From Phoronis ovalis (Eukaryota; Phoronida; Phoronidae), in assembly GCA_028565635.1 (NCBI GenBank), contig JAOXYB010029055.1:1-15118 (forward strand): a stretch of DNA of 15,118 bases, in the 5' to 3' direction. The notes under the pieces were generated by a model. The model worked only from the letters and a program-made list of their open reading frames with translations, had not been told where the DNA came from and ran no database searches. The position numbers were made by a program, and so were the translations under genes. Below, in pieces: positions 8,001 through 15,021 of this stretch (positions within the stretch are counted from its first letter, which is position 1; the number at the start of each line of letters is the position of its first letter).

Positions 8001-10529
8001 AAGTCCTTGAGTGTCGTACAGTTTCATAAATTCCCAATCACCAACTTTCACCGACCATCTATGGTCTATACCACAAGCGGATGCTCTTAAAAATCCATGT
8101 ACAATTTCACGGGAATGCAAATATTGCATCCCATTTGCAATATCTTGAATTAGGGAAAATTTGAAATTGAAATCAAAATTAAATTTTGCGTTCTGTATGA
8201 CATCCCTCAAGTTGCCTTTCATACAACATTCTCTAACTACATGCAGTTGATCAGCTATCATTGTCATGCCAAAGAATTTTTGCACGTTACTGTGCGAATT
8301 TAAGTCCTTCATCCAAATAATGGCGGCCATTGTGTTGCGAAATAACGTTGTCACATCTCCAATATCAATTTCTTTTAGACACACAAGATTGTCTTTCCAT
8401 TTACCTATTATACCCTTGATCTCGTCATTGTCGAGACGTTCATCAAAATTTAACTTACTGATACGTGTTGATTTTCGATCTATCAGTTTAGCTTCTTCGC
8501 GCGAGGGATCAAAGTAACCAGTTGTCGAAGCCTGCGTGTTCCACATTGACTGTTTGGCACTGGCTGCGAATTTAATATGTGAAGCAGGAATAAGCCAATC
8601 TTGTTTTTGAATAGCACGGGCTAGTTTAATTTGTTGTCTAATGCAGTATAAAAATCCTATTAACATTAAAATACCCAAAATAGACCCTAAAACAGCAATT
8701 GGTATACGCCATGTTTGAGTTGACAACCACTCTGTGTATTTCTGATCCGCAATTAGTTGATCAATGAGCATTCCCTTGCATTTAAATCTTTCAAGCACCC
8801 TATCCAGTACTTTTTTTCTTGATGTAGAACTCAGCATAGCATATTTCGCATGCTTTGCTAAATCTTCAGGTATCCCTGAAGATCCCTCAAAAATCCAATC
8901 TAAATAACGTCCCACTTCTAGTGCTACATCACAATTGCACATTTCTTCTTTATAGATCATAAAGTACAAAACAGATACGATAGGATAAGAATCCGGCCCT
9001 GGTGCGTTAAGAGAATGAACCTCTAATAAATTTGATACGTCTTTCGTCATATCGTCCACCGCGATTTGAGCTGATGCATGACTTGGTATAACTATTTTCC
9101 CCATACTGTTTTTAATCGATGTAAATGAAATTTTTATTTGTAATACCGTGGCTAGATCTAAATATCCAAATGTATATTTCAGCGATTTTATGAGTCCAGC
9201 AACACCGGTCATACCTACTCCATAATATGACACGACGGTTTTATTCCATTCTGTAGCGTTGGAAAAAACACCGTAAGTATCTCGCCAGTCTTCACTAAAT
9301 CTTGATAGTGCTCTAGTTATTGTATCGGTTGTTCCAGACGAGCCACTTCGGACAATGACTAATATACGTTCGAAAGGCAAACTAGCATTTGGATTTAAAG
9401 CAGACACCTCACTATCGTTCCAAAAACGAATGGTTCCATTGAAAATACCAACCAAAACTAAACGGCTTAGAACTAGAGACGTTATTCCTGGTAGATTAAA
9501 GCCGAAAGCCGTAGAGCTAAAAAAAATCGAATATAAGTAAGATGTCAATTCAATCAAGATGGCATATACCCTACAATTTACGAATAAGAAAATAAATGTC
9601 ATCACCACAAATAAGTTGTAAGCAGTATACAAAGTATGATTGAAGACTAGTTACATCTAAACTGAGGGAATAAGTGATCAAATACTCTGTATTACCTTTA
9701 TCTAGTAACTTTGGAGCTCCGAATATATTTGCCAAAAGACATTTATAAATAAACTTGAGCTTCTGCTTAATAAAAAGCCCCTTGGGCCACTCATTATAGT
9801 GGTCAATACATAAGGGCACCGCCTGAAAAGGGTGGATTTTTCACAGTTTTAGTTCAAGAAAGAGATTTTTTTCACATTTTCAGCAGTTCTAGTTCTCATT
9901 TGCACGGGTAAATCGATGTTGTTAGCTTGTAGAAACAGCAAAGCTGTAGATTTTTTACCATTTCAGTCTTAAAAAGGATTGGTTTTAGAGGTGCGGACTG
10001 ACTCTGCGGTAAGCAATATTTAGAAGCGACTCCCCGGGGTAAAATAGCGTTTTATATTTCTTATTATGAAATAGTTACTATTTAAAAACGACATCCATTC
10101 AAAGCAAGTCCCAGGATGATATTTCACGCAAGTTTCGATAGACGTATGCGGCCGGATACGTCTACAGATAAACAGAATATTGTAGTTTATAAAATTCCAC
10201 CAGGTGCCATCTCAATTATTTGCTACATACCCTGCCAGAACAGGAATTTGAAACAATCTATCATCTAACACTGGCTGATTGGTAGCGACAAAATTATATG
10301 AACAAGGATCATCTTTAAGGGCTTTTATACCAGCCCCACTACCAATAGTGTCGTATTCTAAGTATACATCTCTAAATTGTCTTCTGTATGAAGTAAAAGC
10401 AGCATGCCACGAATTAAGAACGTCAGAAGCAAATGTTGCACCACCTCCTTTTAAGTATACAACCGCACTATTCACCACATTGCTGATAAGTGCAACTATC
10501 ACAATCTCATAGAGTCTTGTCATGAACAT
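4809..10529 (-). CDS. receptor guanylyl cyclase-like protein with PstS-type (phosphate-binding-like) ectodomain, 5 exons
   Basis: The exons are 10529-10231, 9516-7833, 7436-7155, 6447-5770 and 5021-4809. All introns are GT-AG with matching phases, giving 1051 residues. Order: signal peptide (1-21); PstS-like ectodomain (about 22-348); membrane helix (371-392); kinase-homology domain (about 455-735); short signalling helix (about 740-775); class III cyclase domain (about 776-990); acidic tail. The intracellular half follows the animal receptor guanylyl cyclases (GC-A type), in which ligand binding outside changes cyclase dimer activity inside. Those receptors normally carry an ANF-receptor ectodomain, so the PstS type is unusual. 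The kinase domain lacks the catalytic HRD Asp, and the cyclase lacks key catalytic residues. It is therefore probably a double pseudoenzyme or a heterodimer subunit. Five sequons in the ectodomain and the introns exclude bacterial contamination. The start is the first of two in-frame ATGs (10529, 10523), with an in-frame upstream stop. The ligand is inferred, not shown. Confidence 0.88.
5294..5434. repeat. degenerate direct repeats in receptor intron 4
   Basis: Two roughly 50-bp units (5294-5340 and 5348-5400) share a poly-A/AGC stretch, ATGGYCGCCAAAAG and a GCTCGC end. A third partial copy of ATGCTCGCTGCTCG is at 5418-5431. The open frame across it on the + strand is lysine-rich because of the repeat and is not a gene. 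Confidence 0.6.
5676..5776. mobile_element. 83-bp foldback (MITE-like) element with 9-bp target duplication at a splice donor
   Basis: The element is 5685-5767: two 40-base arms (5685-5724 and 5728-5767), complementary at 38 of 40 positions, around a 3-base loop. It is flanked by identical ACCTCGTAA at 5676-5684 and 5768-5776, a 9-bp target-site duplication. Read on the - strand the duplication is TTACGAGGT, which spans the exon 4 / intron 4 junction, so both copies contain CGAG|GT. It carries no coding capacity. A 9-bp duplication would suit Mutator-like elements and an 8-bp one hAT elements; the class is not proven. Confidence 0.82.
5770..6447 (-). CDS. receptor exon 4: cyclase catalytic domain (degenerate active site)
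   Basis: Residues 756-981. LLHQVLPKSI (773-782) opens the class III cyclase homology domain. The guanine-selecting Glu846 and Cys917, one metal Asp (Asp850) and the Arg928 position are kept. The other metal Asp (the D of FSDIVGFT) is Asn806, and the transition-state Asn (of TVNTASR) is Val924. The loop that should read KGKG is replaced by about 13 extra, unrelated residues before exon 5. The donor used must be GAG|GTTAGT at 5769, because reading on reaches a stop at 5707 and loses the final strand encoded by exon 5. Confidence 0.88.
6461..6968. mobile_element. inverted-repeat element (MITE-like) in receptor intron 3
   Basis: About 65-70 bp of imperfect terminal inverted repeat: 6485-6556 on the left and 6898-6962 on the right. 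They share CATCCGT, GTTCCGTAC, ACTAACGTC and AGTCAATTTTTGTT. The roughly 340-bp interior has no transposase frame. ATGAAAAGT occurs just outside both ends (6461-6469 and 6960-6968) and could be a 9-bp target duplication, though the left copy is offset from the arm. The left end lies within about 20 bp of the exon 4 acceptor (6448). Confidence 0.65.
7155..7436 (-). CDS. receptor exon 3: kinase-homology C-lobe end and start of signalling helix
   Basis: Residues 662-755. The exon opens VFTRQDPFAE directly after VVVQE of exon 2, then has REGTPP, CWDDDASKRP and the helix LETYVLQLEEK. These match the C-lobe end and coiled linker of GC-A type receptors. Phase 0 at both ends. The acceptor is TCAG at 7437 and the donor GTATGT at 7154. 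Confidence 0.9.
7437..7832 (-). other. receptor intron 2, nothing recognised
   Basis: A 396-bp intron with donor GTAAAA at 7832 and acceptor TCAG at 7437. Short open frames in it have no domain. Confidence 0.8.
7833..9516 (-). CDS. receptor exon 2: rest of PstS-like domain, membrane helix, most of kinase-homology domain
   Basis: Residues 100-661. After the acceptor TTTTTTTTAG, FNLPGI and IFNGTIRFWND match the PstS core, and RSGSSGT (156-162) matches the anion-binding RxDGSGT loop, except that its Asp is Gly158. Sequons are at Asn126, 133, 143, 186 and 191. The hydrophobic span 371-392 is followed by a basic stretch. In the kinase-homology domain Lys481 (LVCLKEI) fits the VAIK lysine, HGFLRAS (573-579) replaces HRDLKxxN, and DWE (593-595) replaces DFG. 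FWTSPELL and SDIYSFGVVVQE are typical of receptor cyclases. A long open frame continues above 9516, but that part is intron. Confidence 0.9.
9517..10230 (-). other. receptor intron 1
   Basis: A 714-bp intron with donor GTATGT at 10230 and acceptor TTTTAG at 9517. It splits the PstS-like domain. An 82-codon open frame at 9571-9819 has no domain. It contains the 26-bp palindrome at 10139-10164. Confidence 0.85.
10139..10164. repeat. 26-bp near-perfect palindrome in intron 1
   Basis: TAGACGTAT, g, CGGCCG, g, ATACGTCTA: only one base pair (10148 with 10155) fails to match. It is GC-richer than its surroundings and lies 67 bp into the intron. It could be a protein-binding site or a chance palindrome. 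Confidence 0.75.
10231..10529 (-). CDS. receptor exon 1: signal peptide and first part of PstS-like domain
   Basis: Residues 1-99 plus two bases of codon 100. A hydrophobic core (about 6-19) ends near Asn-Ser-Ala, giving a plausible signal-peptide cleavage around 21/22. Then come GGGATF (28-33) and IGSGAGIKAL (62-71). These match the phosphate-gripping loops of bacterial PstS (E. coli Thr10-Phe11 and the Ser38 loop). The equivalent of E. coli Asp56 (normally in ASDAP) is Asn84 in VATNQP. The donor is GG|GTATGT at 10230. Confidence 0.88.
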
Positions 10530-10565
10530 TTCTATTTTAGAACAAACATACCATCAGTATATTTA

Positions 10566-10604
10566 TGAATTTTATAAATATATATTATGTCAACTTAGTT
10601 GACA
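10566..10604 (-). promoter_or_regulatory. candidate promoter of the receptor: TATA-like tract and palindrome
   Basis: On the - strand TGTCAAC-TAA-GTTGACA (10604-10588, 7-bp arms) is followed by an ATATATATTTATAAAA stretch about 40-55 bp before the start codon. The order, palindrome then TATA-like then start, looks like a compact promoter. The tract could equally be random AT-rich DNA. CTAAAATAG just before the start could also be a 5' UTR or trans-splice acceptor. Confidence 0.3.
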
Positions 10605-11688
10605 CAACGCAACTGTTGCACATTTAGAAATCTTGGACATATTGCGGTGTAATAAACTGCTCTTTATTCCTCATTTTTATCTCTTTGAGTAGACAGCCAT
10701 ATCTGTATCTGTATAGGAAATCCAGCCAGTTTGGCCTATTATTTAACAAGTCTCTGGGTATTGTAAACGTGTCTGTTATAGCGCCGCATCACAAGTATTG
10801 GCTGACGGGAATCACGCGAAGCAGGTGATAATGCGTTACCGCCTATATCGCGGACTTTCATAATCCCGTATTTTCCGGTAGTACTTTTATACAATTATAA
10901 TGCTGATCCACGGCATTTTAGCTGATGTATCTCAGATGCTGCGCCGGAAATCGTTTTGAAATGTTAAGCAACTTGAGTTGTCATAAACTATTTTGCATTC
11001 CTAATTTTTATCTCTTTGACTGCAACCATTAACGTGTGTGTCTAGCTGGTACCTGCGCCGATTCGAAAGTGTTACTTGATGGAAATCTTTCAATGAGTAA
11101 ACGGACTCTAACATACCCTAGATATATAATTATTTAGATAATTATTTTTGTCACATAAGCCGATACAGCCCAGGTTTTTTACAAAGTAAAGCAAATTGAA
11201 TGATGTTTTTTCCTCATTTTTACGCCGAATTGAAACTACCAGCTGACGGCAATCACGTGGAGTTTCCCGGAGACAGTAGGTATAAAGTGAGTACTTTGCT
11301 CTAAACACACCGCGCCAAGTCGTCAAAGTCCAAATGTTCATGCGATTTTGGTAACGAGCATGCATACCGGCCCGCTTTATACCTGAATGGTTACCCGGTA
11401 ACCAGGTGGCGACGAGTAAACATTCACATTGCGCATTTTGACGAACTGTATTTGTTAGGTACAAAGATAAAGCAGATACGATGAAGGTTGTATAGAACTA
11501 TAGGCTACATCATCAGTCATAAAAACTCTTGAACAATTCCATGAAGTAGAAACCCACAAGGCACGGCGTGAGTACGCACCTGTACACCGAAGAACATCGG
11601 GGGCAAAAATTTAAAAATGAATAATACGGGCTGCCCACATAATGTAGAGGCAGTCAAAGAAATATACTCAAACAGGTATGCATATGTT
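10605..11688. other. intergenic DNA with degenerate dispersed repeats
   Basis: Lies between the receptor 5' end and the duplicated flank of the MS4A-like gene. TTCCTCATTTTTATCTCTTT-type sequence recurs at about 10651-10690, 10983-11020 and, partly, 11208-11222. GCTGACGGGAATCACG-type sequence recurs at 10800-10818 and 11242-11260. GGTTAC-CCG-GTAACC is at 11389-11403. The open frame 11108-11464 has no recognisable domain. Confidence 0.5.
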
Positions 11689-12430
11689 ATACGCTGAGGG
11701 AAAACATTGTGGGGAAAGAATTAATACAGTACGACACGAAATGATGATGTAATTACCCAGCTTTTGTTAAGATAAGGTAAATTCAATTTAAACCATCAAC
11801 ATGCAAACCCATATGATTTTTATTGTAAATAACATTTATGAAACTGAACTTTATTACTTCTGCTAACAACCGTGGCAATGCTGTACTACTTCTAAGCTTA
11901 GACGTCATTGTCATCGCTTAAAAAGATATGGGATTATTAATAATCCGTAGTAATTACTGTAAAACTATAAAATAATAAGCAAAATAGAAAAAAAATGTGT
12001 GCCAGGACTTATATCGAGGGTCAATGGTTTACGAATCTTACTATATCAGTGCTGTACAAAAAATATTCACAGTTCACTGGAGGAATCGATCGCTTGTTGT
12101 ATGTTTGTAAAAGAAACTATATTATATTAACGTGTAATTCATTTATTTTAAAACTGAAATGTGGTTATAGAGCAACATTATCTATTTCCGGATACAATAA
12201 GTCTTAAAGTTTCACAAACTTATAACATGTGACAGCATATAGTACAATAATGCTAGCATTTCTGAGAACCACATAGAAATGTCTTTATAAAACGTAACAC
12301 AAAACAGAAGATAAGACGTAACATTACCACAAATACAGATTACATACATGTACTACACGGAATAACACAACTTAAAATGTAGAGAATTGCAAAGCTTACA
12401 TGATTCAAGGGTACAAAAACATGCCATTCT
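11689..12430. repeat. duplicated 3' flank, copy A (downstream of the intact MS4A-like gene)
   Basis: Matches 14170-14905 in the same orientation with many substitutions and small indels. Shared markers include TACAGTACGACACGAAATGA, ATGGGATTATTAATAAT and TGTGTGCCAGGACTTATATC. The homology continues into the coding end of the gene. The short open frame 11995-12207 inside it is not conserved as an open frame in the other copy and is probably not a gene. Confidence 0.88.
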
Positions 12431-12438
12431 AATATCGT

Positions 12439-12444
12439 TTTATT
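12439..12444 (-). terminator. poly(A) signal of the MS4A-like gene
   Basis: AATAAA on the - strand 34 bp after the TAA stop (12481-12479). This signal lies in the part deleted from the duplicated copy. Confidence 0.6.
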
Positions 12445-12478
12445 TTTTCAAGAGTCAAAATATTTAAATCTCTAAAAA

Positions 12479-13444
12479 TTATTCTTTATCTTCATTGAAA
12501 CGAGTATAGTCAAACTTTCCCAATTGCAAGGAACTACCACCTGATGGGTTGTTTGGCGAATCATTAGCCTGAGCACCCACCACACCTGGCTGAGTGCCAG
12601 CAAGTACTATTATTGTGGCATGTGGGCCACCATCACCAGGGACTCCTACTATAGAAGGTTGATTTGGGATATGTTGTGCTGTATCTGGCACTGTTTGATG
12701 TGTAGCCTGTCCTTGTGTTACCAGGACGTATTGAGGGTCAGGTTGACTTGCGACCGGTATTCCCGTAGCTGGTACTGCTGGTACCACTGATACTGCTGGC
12801 AGTTGATATGCAACCTGGCCTTGATTTACCGGGACACTTTGATTCAGGTAAATCACCTGGCCTCCTTGCTGGCCAGGTTGCATGAAATAACCATTTTGTT
12901 GTGGGTATACTCCATGTGCCAAAATTGCAGCCTGTCCGTACTGAGCTCCCCCAGGTGGTGCATTACACTGAACAACTGCACTTGATACAGCTGGTGTACT
13001 GGAGCGAACACAACAACATACAGCTCTGCAGCAATACGCAGAAGATACAATTGATACTACTATTTCAAGTACAGATATAATAATGTGGATAGCTGCAAGA
13101 CTTATAGGGACAGTGCATCCCTCACAGTAGTAACCAGAAGCAAATACTAGCGAATTTGCAGAATATCCAAGTAAACACCACCCAAAGAGGCACGCAATAA
13201 TAGACATAACCATGTGTGCAATAATGTTACAACTGTTCTTGAATCTCCAAGATAATATTCCAAGGATTCCAGCAATGATGAAGACTATCCCTGTCCATAT
13301 TCCATAGGCCAAAAGTGCGGCATATGGATCCAGTTTAATCTGAACGCCGCCTAATATAATGGACAGTATTCCACAAAACATCTGAATAATCGACATAGCT
13401 AAAACGGCTTTATGGTCAAATCTAGGTCGCACATTAGCCCGCAT
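12479..13444 (-). CDS. four-transmembrane MS4A/CD20-like membrane protein
   Basis: 321 residues in one exon. Four hydrophobic segments (about 14-36, 43-65, 73-95 and 113-137) have the MS4A/CD20 layout. SIIQMFCGILSIILGGV in helix 1 resembles the family's first helix, and the third-to-fourth helix loop holds a CEGC pair that could form a disulfide. A cysteine-rich stretch after helix 4 (CCRAVCCC, 138-145) is a likely palmitoylation site. The cytosolic tail (about 146-321) is Gln, Val, Pro and Gly-rich with degenerate repeats, low in complexity and probably disordered. Members of this family act as membrane organisers or ion- or ligand-linked receptors; no specific role can be read here. ATG directly follows an acceptor (TTTTTTTCAG), so a leader exon upstream is likely. 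Family call is moderate, since other tetraspan groups look similar. Confidence 0.72.
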   Translation of the reverse strand: MRANVRPRFDHKAVLAMSIIQMFCGILSIILGGVQIKLDPYAALLAYGIWTGIVFIIAGILGILSWRFKNSCNIIAHMVMSIIACLFGWCLLGYSANSLVFASGYYCEGCTVPISLAAIHIIISVLEIVVSIVSSAYCCRAVCCCVRSSTPAVSSAVVQCNAPPGGAQYGQAAILAHGVYPQQNGYFMQPGQQGGQVIYLNQSVPVNQGQVAYQLPAVSVVPAVPATGIPVASQPDPQYVLVTQGQATHQTVPDTAQHIPNQPSIVGVPGDGGPHATIIVLAGTQPGVVGAQANDSPNNPSGGSSLQLGKFDYTRFNEDKE

Positions 13445-13522
13445 CTGAAAAAAATACCTAGTGTTAAAATATACTGGGACAAAACTATAGTTGTCATATT
13501 TTGTCTTTATTAATCAACTCAC

Positions 13523-13640
13523 CTAGGCGATTTACTTAGCTTCTTAGAGGAGTATTCAGAAACAAGTGAAAATGAGGGAGGCTGCATAACAAAATAGAAT
13601 CCGGATACAGCCTGCAGCCTGCAGCCTATATTCTTTGCGT
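13523..13640 (-). other. probable 5' leader exon of the MS4A-like gene (left boundary approximate)
   Basis: A strong donor, CCTAG|GTGAGT, at 13523/13522 and the acceptor at 13445 define a 78-bp intron. The exon contains an ATG at 13587 whose frame, after splicing, is not that of the membrane protein. It would encode a 36-residue peptide overlapping the main start. Three tandem copies of a 7-base unit (GCAGCCT on the + strand) are at about 13607-13627. The transcription start is unknown. Confidence 0.5.
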
Positions 13641-14169
13641 TTATATCTGGAGGTTGGTCTTTTTTTAGAACTAATAGGCCTACATCATGTCAAGGCAAAA
13701 TGTCTGCCAAGTCAGCACAAACGTGTCTTAAATTCTTCTGTCAATTTGGTTCGAAATTAATAAAACACAAACTATATCACATTGTTACTAACGTGTACTG
13801 CTCAGTATGTACTACATAAAACAACTACCAACCTTTATATTAATTCGTGTTCAATATTCCAAACTATATCAGCAAAAGCTGCTGTTGATCGTTTTTTTTA
13901 AGGCGGGGGGGGTGGGGTCGGATTTTATCAATAGCTAAGTAAATTGACTCATCCAAGTGGAACGACACAGGTCAGTTACCCCGAATCGAATGCTCAGTGA
14001 GATGATGCTTTATTTTACCTAATCTTAAGGAAATCAGAATAAATTAATTACTTTTGTATCTATGATAAGCAAAGTTACAAATTTGGTATCAATTTTATTT
14101 AAAAACGTTTATGTTATAAAAGTACATATATTTCATTTATCTTAGACAGTATGGGCAACCGTGAAACAC
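13641..14169. other. upstream region of the MS4A-like gene, no gene seen
   Basis: AT-rich apart from a G-run on the + strand (13902-13918, GGCGGGGGGGGTGGGG), which could form a G-quadruplex about 320 bp upstream of the leader exon. No exon recognised. Confidence 0.5.
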
Positions 14170-14905
14170 ATATACTGAGGGAAAACATGTTTGGGAAAAA
14201 ATTAGTACAGTACGACACGAAATGATGGCTTTTGTTAAGATATTTAAGCTAAATTCAATTTAAACCATCTATATGCACACCCATATGATCTTTATTGTGA
14301 ATAATATTAATGAAACTGAATTTTATTACTTCTGTTAGCAACCATGGCAATGCCGTACTACTCCTAAGCTTAGACGTCATTGTCATCGCTTAAAAGGATA
14401 TGGGATTATTAATAATATGAAGTAATTACTGTAAAACGATAAAATGATGAGCAAAATTGAAAAAAATAAATGTGTGCCAGGACTTATATCAGTCAATGGT
14501 TTACGAACCTTATTTGAAAAATCAGAGTATAAAGAAATATTCTTCACAGGTCACTGGCGACATCGCTCATTGCATGCTTATAAAAGAAACTATATTATTT
14601 TACATTAACGTGTAATTCATTTATATTATAAAATTGAAATATGGTTATGTTATAGAGCACAATAAGTCTTAAAGTGTCACAAAATTACAACATGTAACAG
14701 CATAGTACAATAATGCTAGCATCTCTGAGAACCAGAAAGAAATGTCTAAAAAGCGTAACACAGAAGATAACACGTTACCAAGGTTACGTAACGTTACCAA
14801 AAATACAGATTACATGCATGTGCACGAAATAACACAATTGCTTAAAATGTAAAGAACCGCAAAGCTTATATTACATGGTTCTTGAGTACAAAATTATGCC
14901 ATCTA
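14170..14905. repeat. duplicated 3' flank, copy B (belongs to the pseudogene remnant)
   Basis: Homologous to 11689-12430, same orientation. It ends at a deletion junction near 14905. There the bases matching 12431-12638 (poly(A) signal, stop codon and last coding part) are missing. Confidence 0.88.
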
Positions 14906-15021
14906 AATGGAACTCCTACTACAGAAGGTTGATTTGGGGTATGTCCTGTAGCTGGTACTACTTGATATGTAATCTGCCCTGTGGCACCTGGACACCTTGA
15001 GTATCAGGTTGACTTGCGACC
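14906..15021 (-). pseudogene. frameshifted remnant of an MS4A-like paralogue (C-terminal fragment)
   Basis: On the - strand the fragment reads VASQPDTQGVQV in one frame. After a single-base deletion it continues as HTPNQPSVVGVP in another. The intact gene has VASQPDPQYVLV and HIPNQPSIVGVP at the same places. The homology is cut at both ends: at 15021 by unrelated GC-richer sequence, and at 14905 by the deletion of the true C-terminus. With no start, no stop and a frameshift it cannot be a functional gene. Confidence 0.85.

Noticed and set aside
8266-8517. 83-codon open frame on the + strand
   Set aside because: Opposite strand of the kinase-homology exon, a shadow of the real coding frame.
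9517-9632. ATG-led extension of the exon 2 open frame
   Set aside because: An acceptor (TTTTTTTTAG) at 9517 fits the phase of exon 1 exactly and restores the PstS-like sequence; the hydrophobic extension is intron.
9571-9819. 82-codon open frame on the - strand
   Set aside because: Inside intron 1, with no recognisable similarity and no fit to the flanking exon phases.
10231-10529. bacterial contamination as the source of the PstS-like sequence
   Set aside because: The domain is split by a GT-AG intron in correct phase and continues in frame into an animal-type membrane receptor with N-glycosylation sequons.
11108-11464. 118-codon open frame on the - strand
   Set aside because: It overlaps degenerate repeats and shows no domain. 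Cysteine content and composition look random.
13745-13760. GGTTCGAAATT resembling a tRNA B box
   Set aside because: Mismatches in the invariant CC end, no A box at the right distance and no cloverleaf.
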